From: Areca catechu
Lineage: Eukaryota > Streptophyta > Magnoliopsida > Arecales > Arecaceae
Assembly (NCBI GenBank): GCA_021397845.1
Contig: CM038045.1
Span: 200,678,631-200,742,630 of the forward strand
Reading direction: 5' to 3'
Length of the DNA: 64,000 bases
Below are positions 1-13,660 of this stretch, piece after piece (within the stretch, counting starts at the first letter, position 1; each line of letters opens with the position of its first letter). The position numbers and the translations under genes are program-made. The notes under the pieces are model-generated. The model was not told the DNA's origin, searched no databases, and saw only the letters and a list, made by a program, of their open reading frames with translations.

Positions 1-3000
1 AATTAATTTTTTTTATTATTTTAAAAGCCCGAACTGATTTTAAGGACTGAACCGTACCGGCTCTTGGCCGATATGGTACGGTACGCCCCGTACTGGGCGG
101 TACGGGACGGTTCCGTGAACCCGGATTCTATCTGCAATGCCATAATAAAATTCTGAATTAGAATGACTGTAATTGCTCTGCTTTTCTTGTTGTGATGTAG
201 TTCAACAATTTCAAAGCTTTGACCTGTAGTGCTGTCCGCTATGGCTTTCCAATCTACTTGTATCAGCTCTAGCTAAATGACAAGAAAGAAAAGGAAAAAA
301 AAGCTAGCCTCTCTTTCACTCGCAGAAGGATGGGGGCATATTTATGCAGAAACTCCTAGGACCACTTCATTTTTTAATCTAAGACCCACTTCTTCCCACC
401 TGTAGGCTGATTTGGATGACTTGTTAGTGTCGCAATAATCTCAAAGAGATGCCTCACTAGCAACCAAGGTTTTATCGAAGTAAATTATCATCAACCACTG
501 TTTCCAATATTGGATTTTGAAGTGGACTAGAATTGTGCTTCCAAGAAATGACATGATCTTCTATGTCATGCCAATCACATTGGAAAACTATGCACCAGGA
601 CAATTTTGCGATGTAAGAAATACTTATTTTAGGTATCAACATGAGATGTTTTGTCATGACTTGTTCCTGCTCGGAAAAAAAGATAGCATGCTTGTTCAAC
701 TACTGTTGATAAGGAATTAGTTGACATACTGATTCTCTTTGAAGTACCAAAGGCGCACAGGGCCATCTCTCTATTACCTTGCTGATATGATGGCAAAGGC
801 AATAGAACAAACACTTAGTATTGTATGGAGAATGCTTAAGCCATGCAAACTCTAAATTAAAGGACTTATGGAGCATGAATACTTCAAATTGCACACTATG
901 TCTATGTTGGATATTTTATTGGATACTGATACTTGTCAGATGCTTCTAGTATATGCATAAGATTATTATAACCCTCCTATTTTTCATTAAGAAGACTTTA
1001 TATACTTCTTGGATATGCCTTATACTTGATTCCTCCAACAATGGAAGCAAGAACTTTATTCTCATTCTCTTCTTTTCTTTTCTTTTTATGAAATTTGACC
1101 TTTTTAATGATGAACAGTAATTTTGAGTATGTGAAATGGATATTACTGTATATTGTACGATCTGTAGCCTGTGAATTTGAAAAATTACTAAATGACTGAT
1201 AAATATTGATTCTATTGTTTGAAGTATGAAGTATGTTATTATGATAACATTGCTGTACTTTATGGATATTTTTATGCAAATATGTAAAAAAAGATAGATG
1301 TATTGACTGTCGTATTTTAGTCTTATTATATCATGATTGCTTAAGGTTTGTTGAATTGGCATATCTGTATCCCATAATCATGTCCATGCTTCATAGAAAT
1401 GACTTGACTCTTCGACTCTATAACATTATATGACAAACAGACATGGGGGATTATACATCTTTGTGTGCTCCTGATTCACCTTCTGTGAATGCCGATATGA
1501 CTTTGCTGTAGCTATGTTATCTGAAGCAGTGTGTAGGTAATCTATGTTGCTTACTGCATTGCTTACAGGAAGACATAATCCAATGTATGGGCCTTCATAC
1601 TTCACAAAAATGGTAGAATTAAATGCCATAGCTTGGAGAATCAGTAGAATCTCTGAATTTGTGGATAGGGTGGAGGAGGTTCGATACTGAGTATAATTTT
1701 TCTATTGCCCACCATTTATGGATGTATTAGTGGGCCTGTCACTCACTCACTTGTAGATGTGGAAACTTGTGAAAAAGACTTACTACCGAGCAGCCAGGAA
1801 AGCTACATTTTCAAGCCGATTTTGTTACAACTTGTGCGATCCTTGTACTCAGAAAAATTCTTTGAGGTTATGAATGGAATTATGGAAGGATTGGTCTGAT
1901 ACTCAGGATCATTTAGTCAATACCAAATCAAAAGCATTAGGATGATGATATTAAATTGTATCCAGAAAAGAAGCATGCATAATTTGAAATAACTAAATTC
2001 AAGAAAAGCAATGCAAAGCACAAATCAGCAGCTTTTAATCTCCAAATGATGAAACATTTTACTAACGAGATGTTAAAATTTGTTTGCCTATCAAAAGATT
2101 TTGTTTTATAGAGTGATCGTCTTTGATAGAAGAATGTTGGATCATCTCTAAGAGGCACAAATTAGAACCAGCAATGCTTATGAGGTTGATCTTTTGTAGG
2201 GCTTTAACAAATCTAGTCCTCAATGTCCAGAGGTGGTTCAGTAGAAGCTTTTGCTCATGTTGGATTTTGGGAAGCAAATTCATCTCAACAATAAAATGCT
2301 ATGGGAGGCTCTCTCTCTCTCTTTTTGATGAAAGGGTGATTGGCTCCCAATTTAATGCTTGGTGAAGGGAAATCTTATATTCTGCTGAAGCTACATGGTT
2401 CATGTAGGAACTTCAAATATTGATTACTAAGTTGTTGACCATTGCAGATTATGTAGCAATTTACTTGAGCATGAGTTCTTTCTAAGTCCTATGTGATTAA
2501 TATGAGCTAAGCCAGCCAAAACGTTGTTTTAGGGCCTATAGGTATGTGGAATGTATTGGGACTAATTTAGGATAATGAGATTGTTTACTGGTTGTTTTCA
2601 AAATTGTTTTGATGTTATAATAAGTGAAATATGGAGTAAACTTGAAATTCTGAGCATTTATGCGGGGGTTTTATTGTCCTCTTCTAGGGAACATTCAGCA
2701 ACTTATGAACTCTTCCAGTTGGAGTCCAAATTCCATTTAAATTCATCCTTTTCTAGATGATAAGCTGAGCAGGGCATGCATTTATCCTGCTTGTATGAGT
2801 CTTAAAATGGACTCCAGTTCAAGAAATTAGTACATATAAGGGACTTAAATGCAGCATTTCTCAATATATAGGAAAAAAGCACTTACTTTTTCATGTAACC
2901 TATCCTTGTATATTCTTAATGAAAAACAACTTGCATCTTTTTTTCTTTTGTGTGTTCATGTGTTTTAATCTCTTTATTCTCATCTTCTCCTATGGTTTTG

Positions 3001-6000
3001 GTCAGATATCATGTTAGAAACTTTGTATGTGTTTTTCTAGTTCATTTTGAGTTAACACTTAGAACATACACTCAATTCCTGAGGAATTTTACATATGTAG
3101 TATGTAAGAATGATACAAATCTTTAATCTTCATGGGATAAAAAAAATTAAAAAAGAAGGGAAGCAAAAGAAAGTGAATAGAAAAATCAGGAATAAGTAAA
3201 CCAAAAGGGAGAAATAGAAAATCAGTGATTGTTTATGTGCAATTTCTTAAAATTCTATAGGTCTCTGGAGTATTCTGATGAAGTTTCACAGGTCAGATTA
3301 TTTTTATGATAGGTAGTGTTGGGAATCCAAGATCGTCTTATGATGCATAGGAAGGTGGCAAGACTTATAATTCTTCTCAGATTGATTTGAATTTAGTTGT
3401 CAATTAGTTGTCAAATTGCTGTTTTCCTTCTTATTACTTTTGTTTTTAGTGGGTTTATTAGGAAATAAAGGCAGAGATTAAAAGATCTCAGATTTTATTA
3501 GATAGTTTATTGGGTGTAGCAGTACCGTTCATAGCATTTCACTACAAAAACTGTGAACAAGTAACCATGCCTTATAGGGTTTGGGATTACAAACAAATTG
3601 TTAGGGTTTCTATTCTCATAAACTTAGCTCTTAGAGTGATGTAATCAGATTTAGATGGAAAAAGAAAAGATGAATGAAAAATTTGGTCTTCTTTTCTGTC
3701 CTATGGTGTGATGCCTTAGAAGAAGCGGGATGCTTGCAACCCTACTTGTGATTCTTAGGTCACAGAGACTGATATTATCCCTCTCTGCTCTTTACTTCTC
3801 TGTTTATTTTACAGTTGGTTATCATCTGCTCTTCTTTCTCTTTTTCTTAACTTACTTTTTGGTTTCACTCCACTAGCTTTGGAAAAAGAATCCCAGTATC
3901 TTCTACGGTTGGTTATCTTCTTCTCCACCATTTCTGTTTATCAACAAGCCCCCTTGCAGCAATCTGCTGATATTGGAACCAGCAAACTAGCCTTTAAAAT
4001 CTGGTCACGGACCACGGTTGAGATCCAATCAGTGCTGTTACAAGATCCTGTGACTTGATGTGCAAAGAATCTCCAAACTGCTTCTGCTTGATACTAAGAC
4101 CAATTAATTCTAACTCCAGTTGGATGCTTGACTGCACAAGGAAAAAAGACTAGTTTTCACAGATTTCTGATGTAAAGGTTATTCTTCTGAATTTTCTCTC
4201 TGCTTGTTCACTTTCTAAAACTTGCCTCTTCCCTATTAATCCTTGGCAACATTTGTCATTTTTCTTCCTTCCAAAATCCCTGGTTAGTACTTATGTCTAG
4301 GCTGTCCTACTGGTAGCATAGCAAAGAATTATAGGAATTTGAGCTGGATGGTGGTGCAATTTGCTGGTGAGTGGTGAAATAGAATACTATTGTATATTCT
4401 GGCATTTACTATTAGTTACTAATAGAGAAAAACTAGACATTTCATTAGTTAGGAGCAGGATCAATAATGCCAAAAGGAATGTGTCCTAAACCTTGAATAC
4501 TGGAATATGGTGGATTTTGATCTAGATAGCCCTATTACTTGATTTAGAAAAACTTATGTGATCAATAAAAAAATTTTGGATTGCTGGAACAGTTACTTTG
4601 TTGAGTAGAGAATTTTTTTTTGAAAGAAAGATTTTAATTTAAAGGTTTTATTCCTTCTTTTGTATGTATATGGAGGATGTTGCTAATGTCTTAAATGTCC
4701 AAGCCTCCAACGTTTATAAAACTAAAGATTTTATGAAAGATGTAGACTTGGTTCCCATAAAACTTAAATCTGCTGATAGATTCTAGTATTATGCTGCCAA
4801 AAATATTTAACCTATTGAACTATTTACTTGTTGCTAGTGGTGTTCGGACAATGGCAATGATCTCTTAGGTAACTGCTTGGGTATTGTGTTGCAAAGAATG
4901 ATTGGCAAATATTGGCATGATTTTCCCACCTGACCTGACCAGTTTAAAGTTGGTTAGGCTTATGTTTGTTGATCCTGTACAAGTTAGGCATGAATGTTTC
5001 ACCTGCTAACTCGTTTAGAATTTTAAAAATGAGGAAGAAATAAACTGCATTACAAAACATAAATTCTCTTCTTCCTTTAACCAAGTAATTCATGCAATCA
5101 ACTCTTAGATTTTCTTTTCTTAGTAATGAGATTTACCAAGGGAATGAGAATTTTGAAATATGAGACAAAATTACGAACCTCATCTGACAACAAGCTTGTG
5201 ACCTATGGGCAACAACCTAAACAAGAATATCCAAATGTTATTGTCTGATCATCATCTTTTTATTGTTTTGGAGTTTAATTTCAGTTATTTGTCAAGTTCT
5301 TTCAGTTTAGTGACCAACACCATGTATATTGATTGCTTAGACCTTGCGAGGCCTCTAGTTGACCTTATCTGACATTCAGCTTTGTCATTCAACCCCTTGT
5401 GCTACATGAAGATAAATTTCAATTTGCAAATCCATTCTTTAAGTCATACAGGAATGATATACCGGACCTATTTGTGTTTTGGTTCGGGCAACTGATCGCG
5501 TTTGGTTTATTGTTTTAAAATACATAGGTCCACTGGTATACTTATTTCAAATTTATTAACATCCGCTAATGTTGATGGGTTTCTAATTTTTCTAGATGAA
5601 AATTCTACTAATTTTGTAAACGAGGGCAGTCACCTGGATCCTAAATCAGCAGGACAGTCCAGATTAGTTTCCAGATTGGGCATATTGTTGGACTTGTTTA
5701 TGTACTGACATTCTTTGACTGTTTTTCTGAGTAATGAACATTACAAATCCTAGTGCAAATGTTGAATTGTTGAAATGAACCTCATGCAGCAAGGAAAGAT
5801 GGAGTTGCACATTGACTATGTCCAAGACCCACATCTATGTCTATGCAAATGGCACAGTGTAGAGCAATCTTGATATGGTCATTAAAACTTTCTCCCTATA
5901 TACCATTTTTATGATGGAAATTGATTTTTTTTTTCCTTGGGATACTGAATGCATCAAATGAAGCATTCCTGTTCGTTTTCTCCCTTTTGTTTCTTCTTTT

Positions 6001-6856
6001 CAAAACACTGATTAAATGTCATGAAAAGAAAGTGTAAAGCAGTGTTGATTAATGAAGGACATTGGTCTTATATTAAAAGTGGTCTTGCATGATTTGTTGA
6101 TCCATCTGCAAATAAATGTGACAGTGGTTTTTCAGTGTTTTCTGTCATTCATTGCTGATGGACTATGGGCAGTTGTTGTCATGTTGATGTGCGCGATGAT
6201 GATTATTGGGATTGACTTTGCTGTCCACACTCTTAATTTATTGTTTGGCTATAGTTAATTTTCAGATACAATTAAAAGGCTTAAGAGTTTTAACTGTTCT
6301 TTTATCGCATCATGTGATTAAAGCCCTATGAGATTAAAGTAACTCTTTCTCAAAACTGCCTTGTGAAAGATGAGTTGCGGTTCTTTGAATTTGTTATGGT
6401 GCTGGTATATCAACCTCGGTCTCTGCAAGGTTGCTAGAAATTGCTCTTTCTGGTGGTTCTTGCTTTTAGAGCAATGAACTATATTCAAGGTTTTAGGCCT
6501 AAGTAGGGGATTGAAGGTGAAGCTCTCATCTTATCTTATATAATGTGCATTCTTGAAGGCAATGCTCTTAACCTGTCGTCATATCCATTATGTAAGATGA
6601 GTTTTTTTTCCTGAAATTCCTAAGAGTTTAATACTCTTGAACTAAGATGGCTGCTTCAATATGTGTTTCTCCTAAAAGAAAATGTTGAAAATGTAGAAAT
6701 AGGCTGTGTTTAAAATTCTAATGTTTTAATCCTGTGTTACAGGCAAAGGACTTGATAACCATGTTACCCTTATTTTAAGTTTTCATTTAGTTTTTCTAGA
6801 TTCATGAAAAGTTGTTTTTGTGGGACTGATTGTGCTGGTCTTTTGCTCTGATACAG
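1..6856 (+). other. Long upstream intron of the PP2C gene (no exon seen)
   Basis: This AT-rich stretch ends in the acceptor (…tgatacag) of the phosphatase exon at 6857. I read it for PP2C coding blocks (the metal-binding DGH region, the central catalytic part) and found none; the open frames in it are short and unlike any family I know. In POL/PLL genes one large coding exon precedes the exon found at 6857, so the most economical reading is a single intron of more than 6.8 kb whose donor is left of the window. It could also hold 5' repeats or old transposon pieces, of which only the palindromic block near the left edge is clear. Confidence 0.6.
45..123. repeat. Short GC-rich palindromic dispersed repeat
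   Basis: A GC-rich patch in otherwise AT-rich sequence is built from inverted copies of the words GGTACGG and CCGTACC around a centre near ccccgtactgggcgg. It can fold into a hairpin and looks like a small non-autonomous repeat. Its boundaries are uncertain, because no target duplication was found. Confidence 0.45.
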
Positions 6857-7121
6857 CCTAAATTCAATGAAGCTTTGCTGGAGTTGTTTCGGATTGACTA
6901 CATTGGAACCTCACCATATGTTAGCTGCATTCCCTCAGTTCTTCATCACCGTCTCTCCTCAAATGATCGCTTCTTAGTCCTTTCATCTGATGGGCTTTAC
7001 CAATATTTCAGCAATGAAGAGGTGGTTGCACATGTTTCATGGTTTATGGAAAATGTACCAGAGGGAGACCCTGCACAGTACTTGATAGCTGAGCTGCTTT
7101 TTCGTGCAGCTAAGAAGAATG
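6857..7121 (+). CDS. Protein phosphatase 2C, POLTERGEIST/PLL type, penultimate coding exon
   Basis: The exon encodes the C-terminal half of a plant PP2C catalytic domain, starting PKFNEALLELFRIDY and including SCIPSVLHHRLS, VLSSDGLYQYF and EGDPAQYLIAELLFRAAKK. The SSDGL block carries a metal-binding aspartate of the PP2M fold. The order and spacing of these blocks match the POL/PLL (clade C) phosphatases, Mn/Mg-dependent Ser/Thr phosphatases that act in receptor-kinase signalling in shoot meristems. The exon is bounded by an acceptor (atacag before 6857) and a donor (gtcagt at 7122) and leaves phase 1, which fits the next exon. The ATG at 6830 lies in the intron and is not a start. The N-terminal half of the protein is outside the window. 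Family call is firm; which paralogue it is cannot be told. Confidence 0.9.
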
Positions 7122-7855
7122 GTCAGTGGATTTGACATCATATGTTCTTTTAATCATTAAAAATCTTTCAATTCTAGATCACTTTTTGATTGATTGTGGA
7201 GGTGTCAATTTTTCTTAAAGGTATTCATGTGACTTCTGATTCTAGCTGAATATCATTTTTCTCCCTTGAAGTGCAGCCACTGAAATGCAAGTTTGATCAT
7301 TTCCTCCACGATATCTGGAACGAGTTATTTTTGAGCATCCTGGCAAGTCAGACTTATAGCAAGAATTTTTGACGATGCTAACCAAACCCAAAACCATCAA
7401 ACTTTGCCCCCGTGAGATTCATCAATATTCATCCTAACAAACATCTTCATTCTCTATCACCATTAATTTTTAAGCCTCTGACTAAGTCTTCATCAAAGTT
7501 ACCTTAGCTACCGTTTCCAATCTATTATCACAGTTACTAGTCTAAATAGCCTGCCATTGCAATTGCGTGACGCCCTCCTTGTCGAAACTTTTCTAGATTT
7601 TTGTTGGACATGTCATGTTTATTCAGGATACTGACAGTTACCAATAGTTTCTTTTGCCATTGATAATTTACCGGTCTAGCAGTCTTTTTATTGCTAATGC
7701 ATTTTTCACTTAAATGCAACATCTTGCATCATGTTATAGAAACATCCAGCCATGAATGATTATTCTCATTTCATGCAATAAACATTGTGAAGCTTTTGGG
7801 TCCCTAATACTGTAATGATTGGAATGCATGTTTGGTTTTCACATTCCCTTTGCAG

Positions 7856-7971
7856 GGATGGACTTTCATGAATTGCTGGATATTCCACATGGTGATCGCC
7901 GGAAGTATCATGATGATGTTTCTGTGATGGTGATTTCCCTCGAGGGAAGGATTTGGAGATCGTCAGGTTGA
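7856..7971 (+). CDS. Protein phosphatase 2C, POLTERGEIST/PLL type, terminal exon
   Basis: After the acceptor ctttgcag the frame continues G-MDFHELLDIPHGDRRKYHDD and VSVMVISLEGRIWRSSG, then TGA at 7969-7971. The HDDVS block holds the last metal-coordinating aspartate of the PP2C domain, and the ISLEGRIWRS tail is typical of POL/PLL proteins. The exon joins the previous one (6857-7121) in phase 1 to rebuild a glycine codon. The intron between them is 734 bp. No frameshift or stop interrupts either exon, so the gene looks functional. Confidence 0.9.
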
Positions 7972-9473
7972 TCACTGCACTTTGTGGATATGTGTCCTTC
8001 ATCCCCACATGTACCAAATTTACGTCAAGGAAAGCTTCTTGTTTCTTTCTTTGAGCTCTCTCTTTGTTTATTTTTCTCCCCTGCTTACTCGTTTCCTTCA
8101 GGTGAGCTCCGAGTTGCAAACATTTGTAGTGGCCATCTCTATTTACCTCTGTGTGCATGTGCGGGCATCCAATCCATTGGCCACTTTAAGGATTACCATG
8201 GACTTCTCAGTCATTGGATCAATTTAATTCATGGATATCGAGAGTCTATCCACTGGATGGCTGTGATGCAATGAATTATGCCAGCCTGGGCATTTGCATC
8301 AATGAAAGATCGGAATTGAAAAGAAAGTCCCCCAAGTAACCTGTTTTATTTCTTCATTTTTTTTTTTTGTTTTTTGTTTTTTTTTTTAAAATTTAATTTT
8401 TCAGTTTTATATGATGGTGCCATGGAGAATTTATTGATATTGTGAAATCATTATACTGAAACAGAGTGGCCATCTGCCTAACCATTCTCGAATTTCAAGT
8501 TGGTAAATACACGATTTACATTCCATACAGATCTGATGGACCTAACAGTGATGAGTTTATCCTTTTTTTCAGCCGTCTTATTTTTGGGCTGCTGTAAAAG
8601 GTAAGATCAAAGAAGAAAGGACATGTCCTTTTAACATGTTGAGGTTGTTGGCGATTAATGTTCGCATTAATTGCAGGTAAGTCCTTATGAGGGTATTGCA
8701 TCGGTTTGCCATTTCTTCTATTGCTAAATTTTCCAAATATTGCTGAATTGCGCTTGGATCAGGCTGAAGAAAAGTGTTAGAACTCAAGGGAACGTTGGTA
8801 TGGTTTGTGAACTAGTAGATGAAACACCTAGACTAATTTTCAGTATGTGAGTGGTCCATGTAATATTTGATGCGGTATGTAGATAAATTCTTTAGGGCGA
8901 TGCTATTACGCTGCCTTTGGTTTGGGGTTACAACGAAGGTTAAGAAAAATCCAGGTACCTTTAAGACCATTTATAACGTGTCAAACACTAACGATGTGAC
9001 CATTAAGGGCAAAGCGAAAATTGAAACCTTGGAGTTGAAGAGCTAGAAGATTGCCGATGCCTTGTAGGTGTCCAGGGATACGGTGGGGAGGCTGAGAAGT
9101 CGCCCCCTTCATTTTCCATTGTAGGTTCTGACTCGTAATCCATGCGTCTACGATGGGGCTGGCCTAGTTTGTGGCTTCTTTTGAACTATGGTGTTTGTTG
9201 GACTCGAGCTACGGCTGTGTGTGGGAATGCTGGCTTCTTCTCTGCTTTGACCATGGCCATGCCCTTGTTGGAGGGCCCCAGCTTTCTTGAATATTTTTCT
9301 TTTGCTTCCATTTCTGTTTTTTTTTTTTGTTTCTTCTTCTATTCTCTGTTTTTAATTTTCTTCCTGTCTCCGGCTTCACTTCCGGCCGTTAGTGTCATTT
9401 CATCGACATCCTCCCTTTTTTTGTCAAAAGCATTATACCTCGTGGGAATGCAATGATCACAAGATCGTTATAT
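7972..9473 (+). other. PP2C 3' UTR and downstream intergenic sequence
   Basis: The first several hundred bases after the TGA are the likely 3' UTR; no single canonical AATAAA can be chosen with confidence, though T-rich runs near 8357-8390 would suit a 3' end. The remainder, including a GC-richer patch at about 9060-9290, shows no recognisable gene. An open frame at 9142-9456 is hydrophobic and low-complexity and is not called. Confidence 0.45.
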
Positions 9474-9940
9474 TGTGAAAAAAATAATTTCTAAATTTTT
9501 AAGATCAAATAAAATATAGAATCATATATTAGATTTGAATAATAAATACTTATCTGAATTCGTCAACAATCCTGGTCTTGATCCTTTATCTCGTATGAGG
9601 TCCTTCTCTCCGGTCTTCCTCAGAAAGGCAGTTCTCGATAGAGAAAATCATCGTACTATAAAATCACGGTATACGTGATATATAAATAGAGGAAGCGGAG
9701 GGGGATATAGCCAATAAAATTAAAATACCCTACCTGACCCTCCCATCATGAGTCAAGTTGGGCTAGGTCTACAATGTGCCGCCTCAACCACACCAAATCA
9801 CATGAGGTGTTCCTAGCCCGATCAATGATCATATAATAATGGGCTCAACCTATGTCTATCAACATGGACCATAAAATCAACCCAGTTTTAATAAAACAAA
9901 ATTTCAATTAATGTTAGCCCAAATTAAGGAAATTCTTACA
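9474..9940 (-). repeat. 3' LTR of the copy 1 retrotransposon
   Basis: On the minus strand it begins TGTAAGAATTTCC and ends in CA. It aligns along its length with the right LTR at 16544-17030, including the blocks cacggtatacgtgat and caccaaatcacatgagg. It is about 20 bp shorter than its partner, mainly through a gap near 9592 where the right copy has the extra words gctcacacgaacatc. Point differences throughout show the insertion is not recent. Confidence 0.92.
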
Positions 9941-9950
9941 TTCTCCCACT
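9941..9950 (-). promoter_or_regulatory. Polypurine tract of the copy 1 retrotransposon
   Basis: The minus strand reads AGTGGGAGAA directly before the TG of the 3' LTR. This is the place and composition expected of the plus-strand primer for reverse transcription. Confidence 0.75.
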
Positions 9951-12900
9951 TGAGCTACATTAATTATAATTTTGAAAACATTTTATTTTAAAAGCAGCTC
10001 TCGGGTTGAAAACAAAATGTGGCCATCATATGATCCATAGATAGGACCTACAAACGATTCAGTCCAATAGTATCCATGATGTCGAATCATGGGACCGTTG
10101 TACTACTTAACCGATATAAGATTTATCCATGGTTACAAGCATCATAAAACACCATCGACATGAGTCTTGGTGTGGTAGTGTAGCAAGAAAATAGCATCAA
10201 GGTGATCAAATAAAACATGCTATTTTTCATTGTCAGTCCTTCAATTTTTCATCAACATTCTTAGAAACAAAATAAGCAAGAGAAATCGTGATGGCATCAA
10301 ACAACAAGCCATCCTATCTCACATACTCAACAATGGTATCAATGACGAGACAGCACAACAAATTTGAAACTCGACACCGGGTCTCAGTCAGATACATAAC
10401 TAAAAGAGATATCTCATAATCAAAATAAATTAAATATATGTACCCTCAATCAAGATTTCTCTATAATCACATGCTATATTACAAGCTAGAGAAATCTCAC
10501 GACTTCAAAAGAAGTCTGTATGTCTCTAAACACAACGAGCTCTCAATTATCAAAATGAGACATACCCATACAACTGTCATTCTCAAGATTAACCACATTC
10601 TTGAGATACTATGTTGTACTTTATTTCATATGTACACATAATCATACAGAAATGCAAACTATCAACTATCATGTCAACAATGTATATAAATACATATAAT
10701 AGAAAATCAAATGAAACCAAGCTTTATAGTAATAAAGCACAAATATAAAGTCATTCCCACTAACCAAGCACAACAAAAGAATTTAAAATGCCCATATTCA
10801 TGAAACATTTCATAAAAAAAAAATTATGGATCTTAATCTTGATTAGGAGATCAACAAATATTGACTTTATATATTGTACAAAATATCTCCATAACCTCTG
10901 ACTGTTAAAAATTCTATCTATACATAGATAGAAAAGATAAAAACTTTTATTATTCTTAAAAAACATAGCTACCTATTATTATAAAAGTATAAGTGGTTTT
11001 AAGACAGTCAATAATTATAAGACATAGAACAAAGTTTCATAATGTAACAATATGAATTGTGACTTTACAACATGCCACAAACTTTGCCTGTATATCCAAG
11101 AATGCCATTAGATTCTATTTGCAAACCTTTCTATGAAGCAAAACCTCCAATCATTTACATTCTCATAAGAAATGACATGTATCTATTTTATTTTCATATA
11201 ATTTCTTTACTAGTACTACATCAACTAGTAATGAAGGTACTATAATTAGTTTATATATTTAATATTGCTCTCCTACTGTCCCCCAGTAGGATAAGAGCAA
11301 CAACTTATTTTCCTTCAATATCATAATTCTATATATATATATATAGAAGCATCTGACAAAATACAAATTAGAATCTACAAATATTGTATAATTTGACTCA
11401 ATATTCTTTATACTTCTCTATTAAGATAGTAGAATCTGTATTCATTTAAAATTATCCGGATAATAAATAACATATTATTACAAAACCAAAGTTTATTCGT
11501 TGATGGATTATCAATGATCAAAAGTTGCAGGATGGCTCCAACCAAAAAGTTAAAAGAAATTGGGCTTCCTACAAATCTTTAACTCAAAAGGTATCTTGTA
11601 TAACCTTTAACAAGAATTTTATTCAAAAAGTAGATGGTAATCATTAGGATTATATATTAGAGATATCAAAATGAATTGCATCTACTCATCATACGCACAC
11701 CATATCTTACAGGGTGCACATTGCCTCTCAATCATATCATTTATACTTAAAAATTTTAGGCATGGTGTATTAAACAATTATCCCATACTTATACTAATAT
11801 TTAATAATACTATTTATTTACTATATATGAGATTCGAAAATGTAACTGATACACCATATAAATATCCTTATCCTTTTCTCAAAATATCAAAAAACTTTTG
11901 AAACAGAATAGAGATAATTTATTAATTATTTCATATATATATTTTAAGATCATTAAACAGTACATCAGGAAAACTAAATATGATGAGTAGTCTATGTATT
12001 AATAATACTATTTATTTACTATATATGGGATTCGAAAATGTAATTGATACACCATATAAATACCCTTATCCTTTTCTCAAAAGTATCAAAAAACTTTTGA
12101 AACAGAATAAGAGATAATTTATTAATTATTTCACATATATGATTTTAAGATCATTAAACAGTACAGGAAAACTAAATATGATGAGTAGCCTATGTATTAG
12201 AGATATAAATATCATAATACTAATTTTAGATGCAATTCTCTCTAGTTTCAAGATATAAACCCTAATACCATCATACCATCCATACTTTCTTTTATCAGAT
12301 TCTACATATCTATCACAAATGAGATCAAAATTAGATTACCATTCTTAAATACAACAATAAGAATGAAATCAATTATATAAATATATTTCAAAATGATTTA
12401 CTCTTTACCACTTTTATAGGCAGCTTTATTTTAGAGTACTCTAATAAGACAACTAAGATGGAAGATCATTACATAATATAATATCTATATTCCATCATAC
12501 TTAGTGCTAGTATAATTTCAGTTTTCATATCTACATTTCAGTCAGAGTCATCATAATGGGAGCATCAACTCTATTGAATACAAAAATACTAACCACTAAA
12601 TAGTATCTATGCAGTTAATCAATAGAGAAATATAACGATATATCTATGAAAATCTTTATAAGCATTATTTTAATGAGAGCCCTTGGTCCAATGCAATAAA
12701 ACTTTCTTTAGAAAGAAAATGATTCACATAAGGAATCTCTCTTCAACATATAATGCTACATAATTCTTTCTAAAAGACTCACAGAAGGATCTAGTAAATT
12801 TTAATGAACATGCCACTTTGGTGGTTGCCATCCATCGAAAACTACTAACCTTTCAAAGAGGGATCATCAAGTCATGACCTCTAAGATGGCATAAAATATC

Positions 12901-13354
12901 AATCAAGCTCATGCATGGTGCAACATACTTGAGGTATAAACAATAAATCAATAAAGGCTTTGAATATAATAAGCCATTTTCAACAAATGTATCATGTGCA
13001 TCATCATATAAAACTCTCCAATAGGCAGATAATGAAATGTACATTTGAACTATGAAAATGAGGTCAATATAATTTTTGAAAATGTCTCTATTTGGATAAA
13101 CAAATTCTTTATACCTAATATATTTCCTTTTCAAAGAAAAAGAAGGTTAACACAATGAGGATACAAGGCATTCAAAAATCTGTCCCCTTTGGACAGACAA
13201 ATTTTCTAAGCCCAATATGCCTCTACCTCTGATATTTTGACCCCGTCAAAACTGAATAACAATATTATTAACATAAATGACCGCATAATCAAAAATGGCA
13301 GGAATGCGAAATACTAGTCAATGGGCATATGATATACAAGAGTCCATAAATAAT

Positions 13355-13660
13355 ATCAAATATTCCCCTTTAGACAGAACATGTAATATGCATAAGTATT
13401 TTTCACACGAAGCCACAAGCAAATGAAATACCCTAACAGTCACGAACCTATCCTCTTTGGACAGGCAAGCCCATGAAAGCTAGAGTACCATTGCAACACA
13501 ATGTCCCATGCAACCTTTTCGATTAAAACATACAATAACCCCCTTTGGGCAGGCGGTTGTATGCAATAACCAGAAACCCTCTTATAATGAAAAAATTTAA
13601 TGGACTGACACAAACAAACCACTTTGGTGATAAATATTTATGCCAACTCATAAATTATTC
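13355..13660. repeat. Internal direct repeat unit A of copy 1
   Basis: This segment is repeated in the same orientation at 15027-15335. Shared blocks include the cccctttrgrcagaacat word, gagctagagtacc-like sequence, ggactgacacaaacaaacc and actttggtgataaatattt. The corresponding part of the second element copy is about 62695-62990. Confidence 0.8.

Noticed and set aside
9142..9456. A 104-codon hydrophobic frame that could be read as a membrane protein
   Set aside because: The hydrophobic residues come from a T-rich run; it has no splice or family support and stops at the retrotransposon edge.
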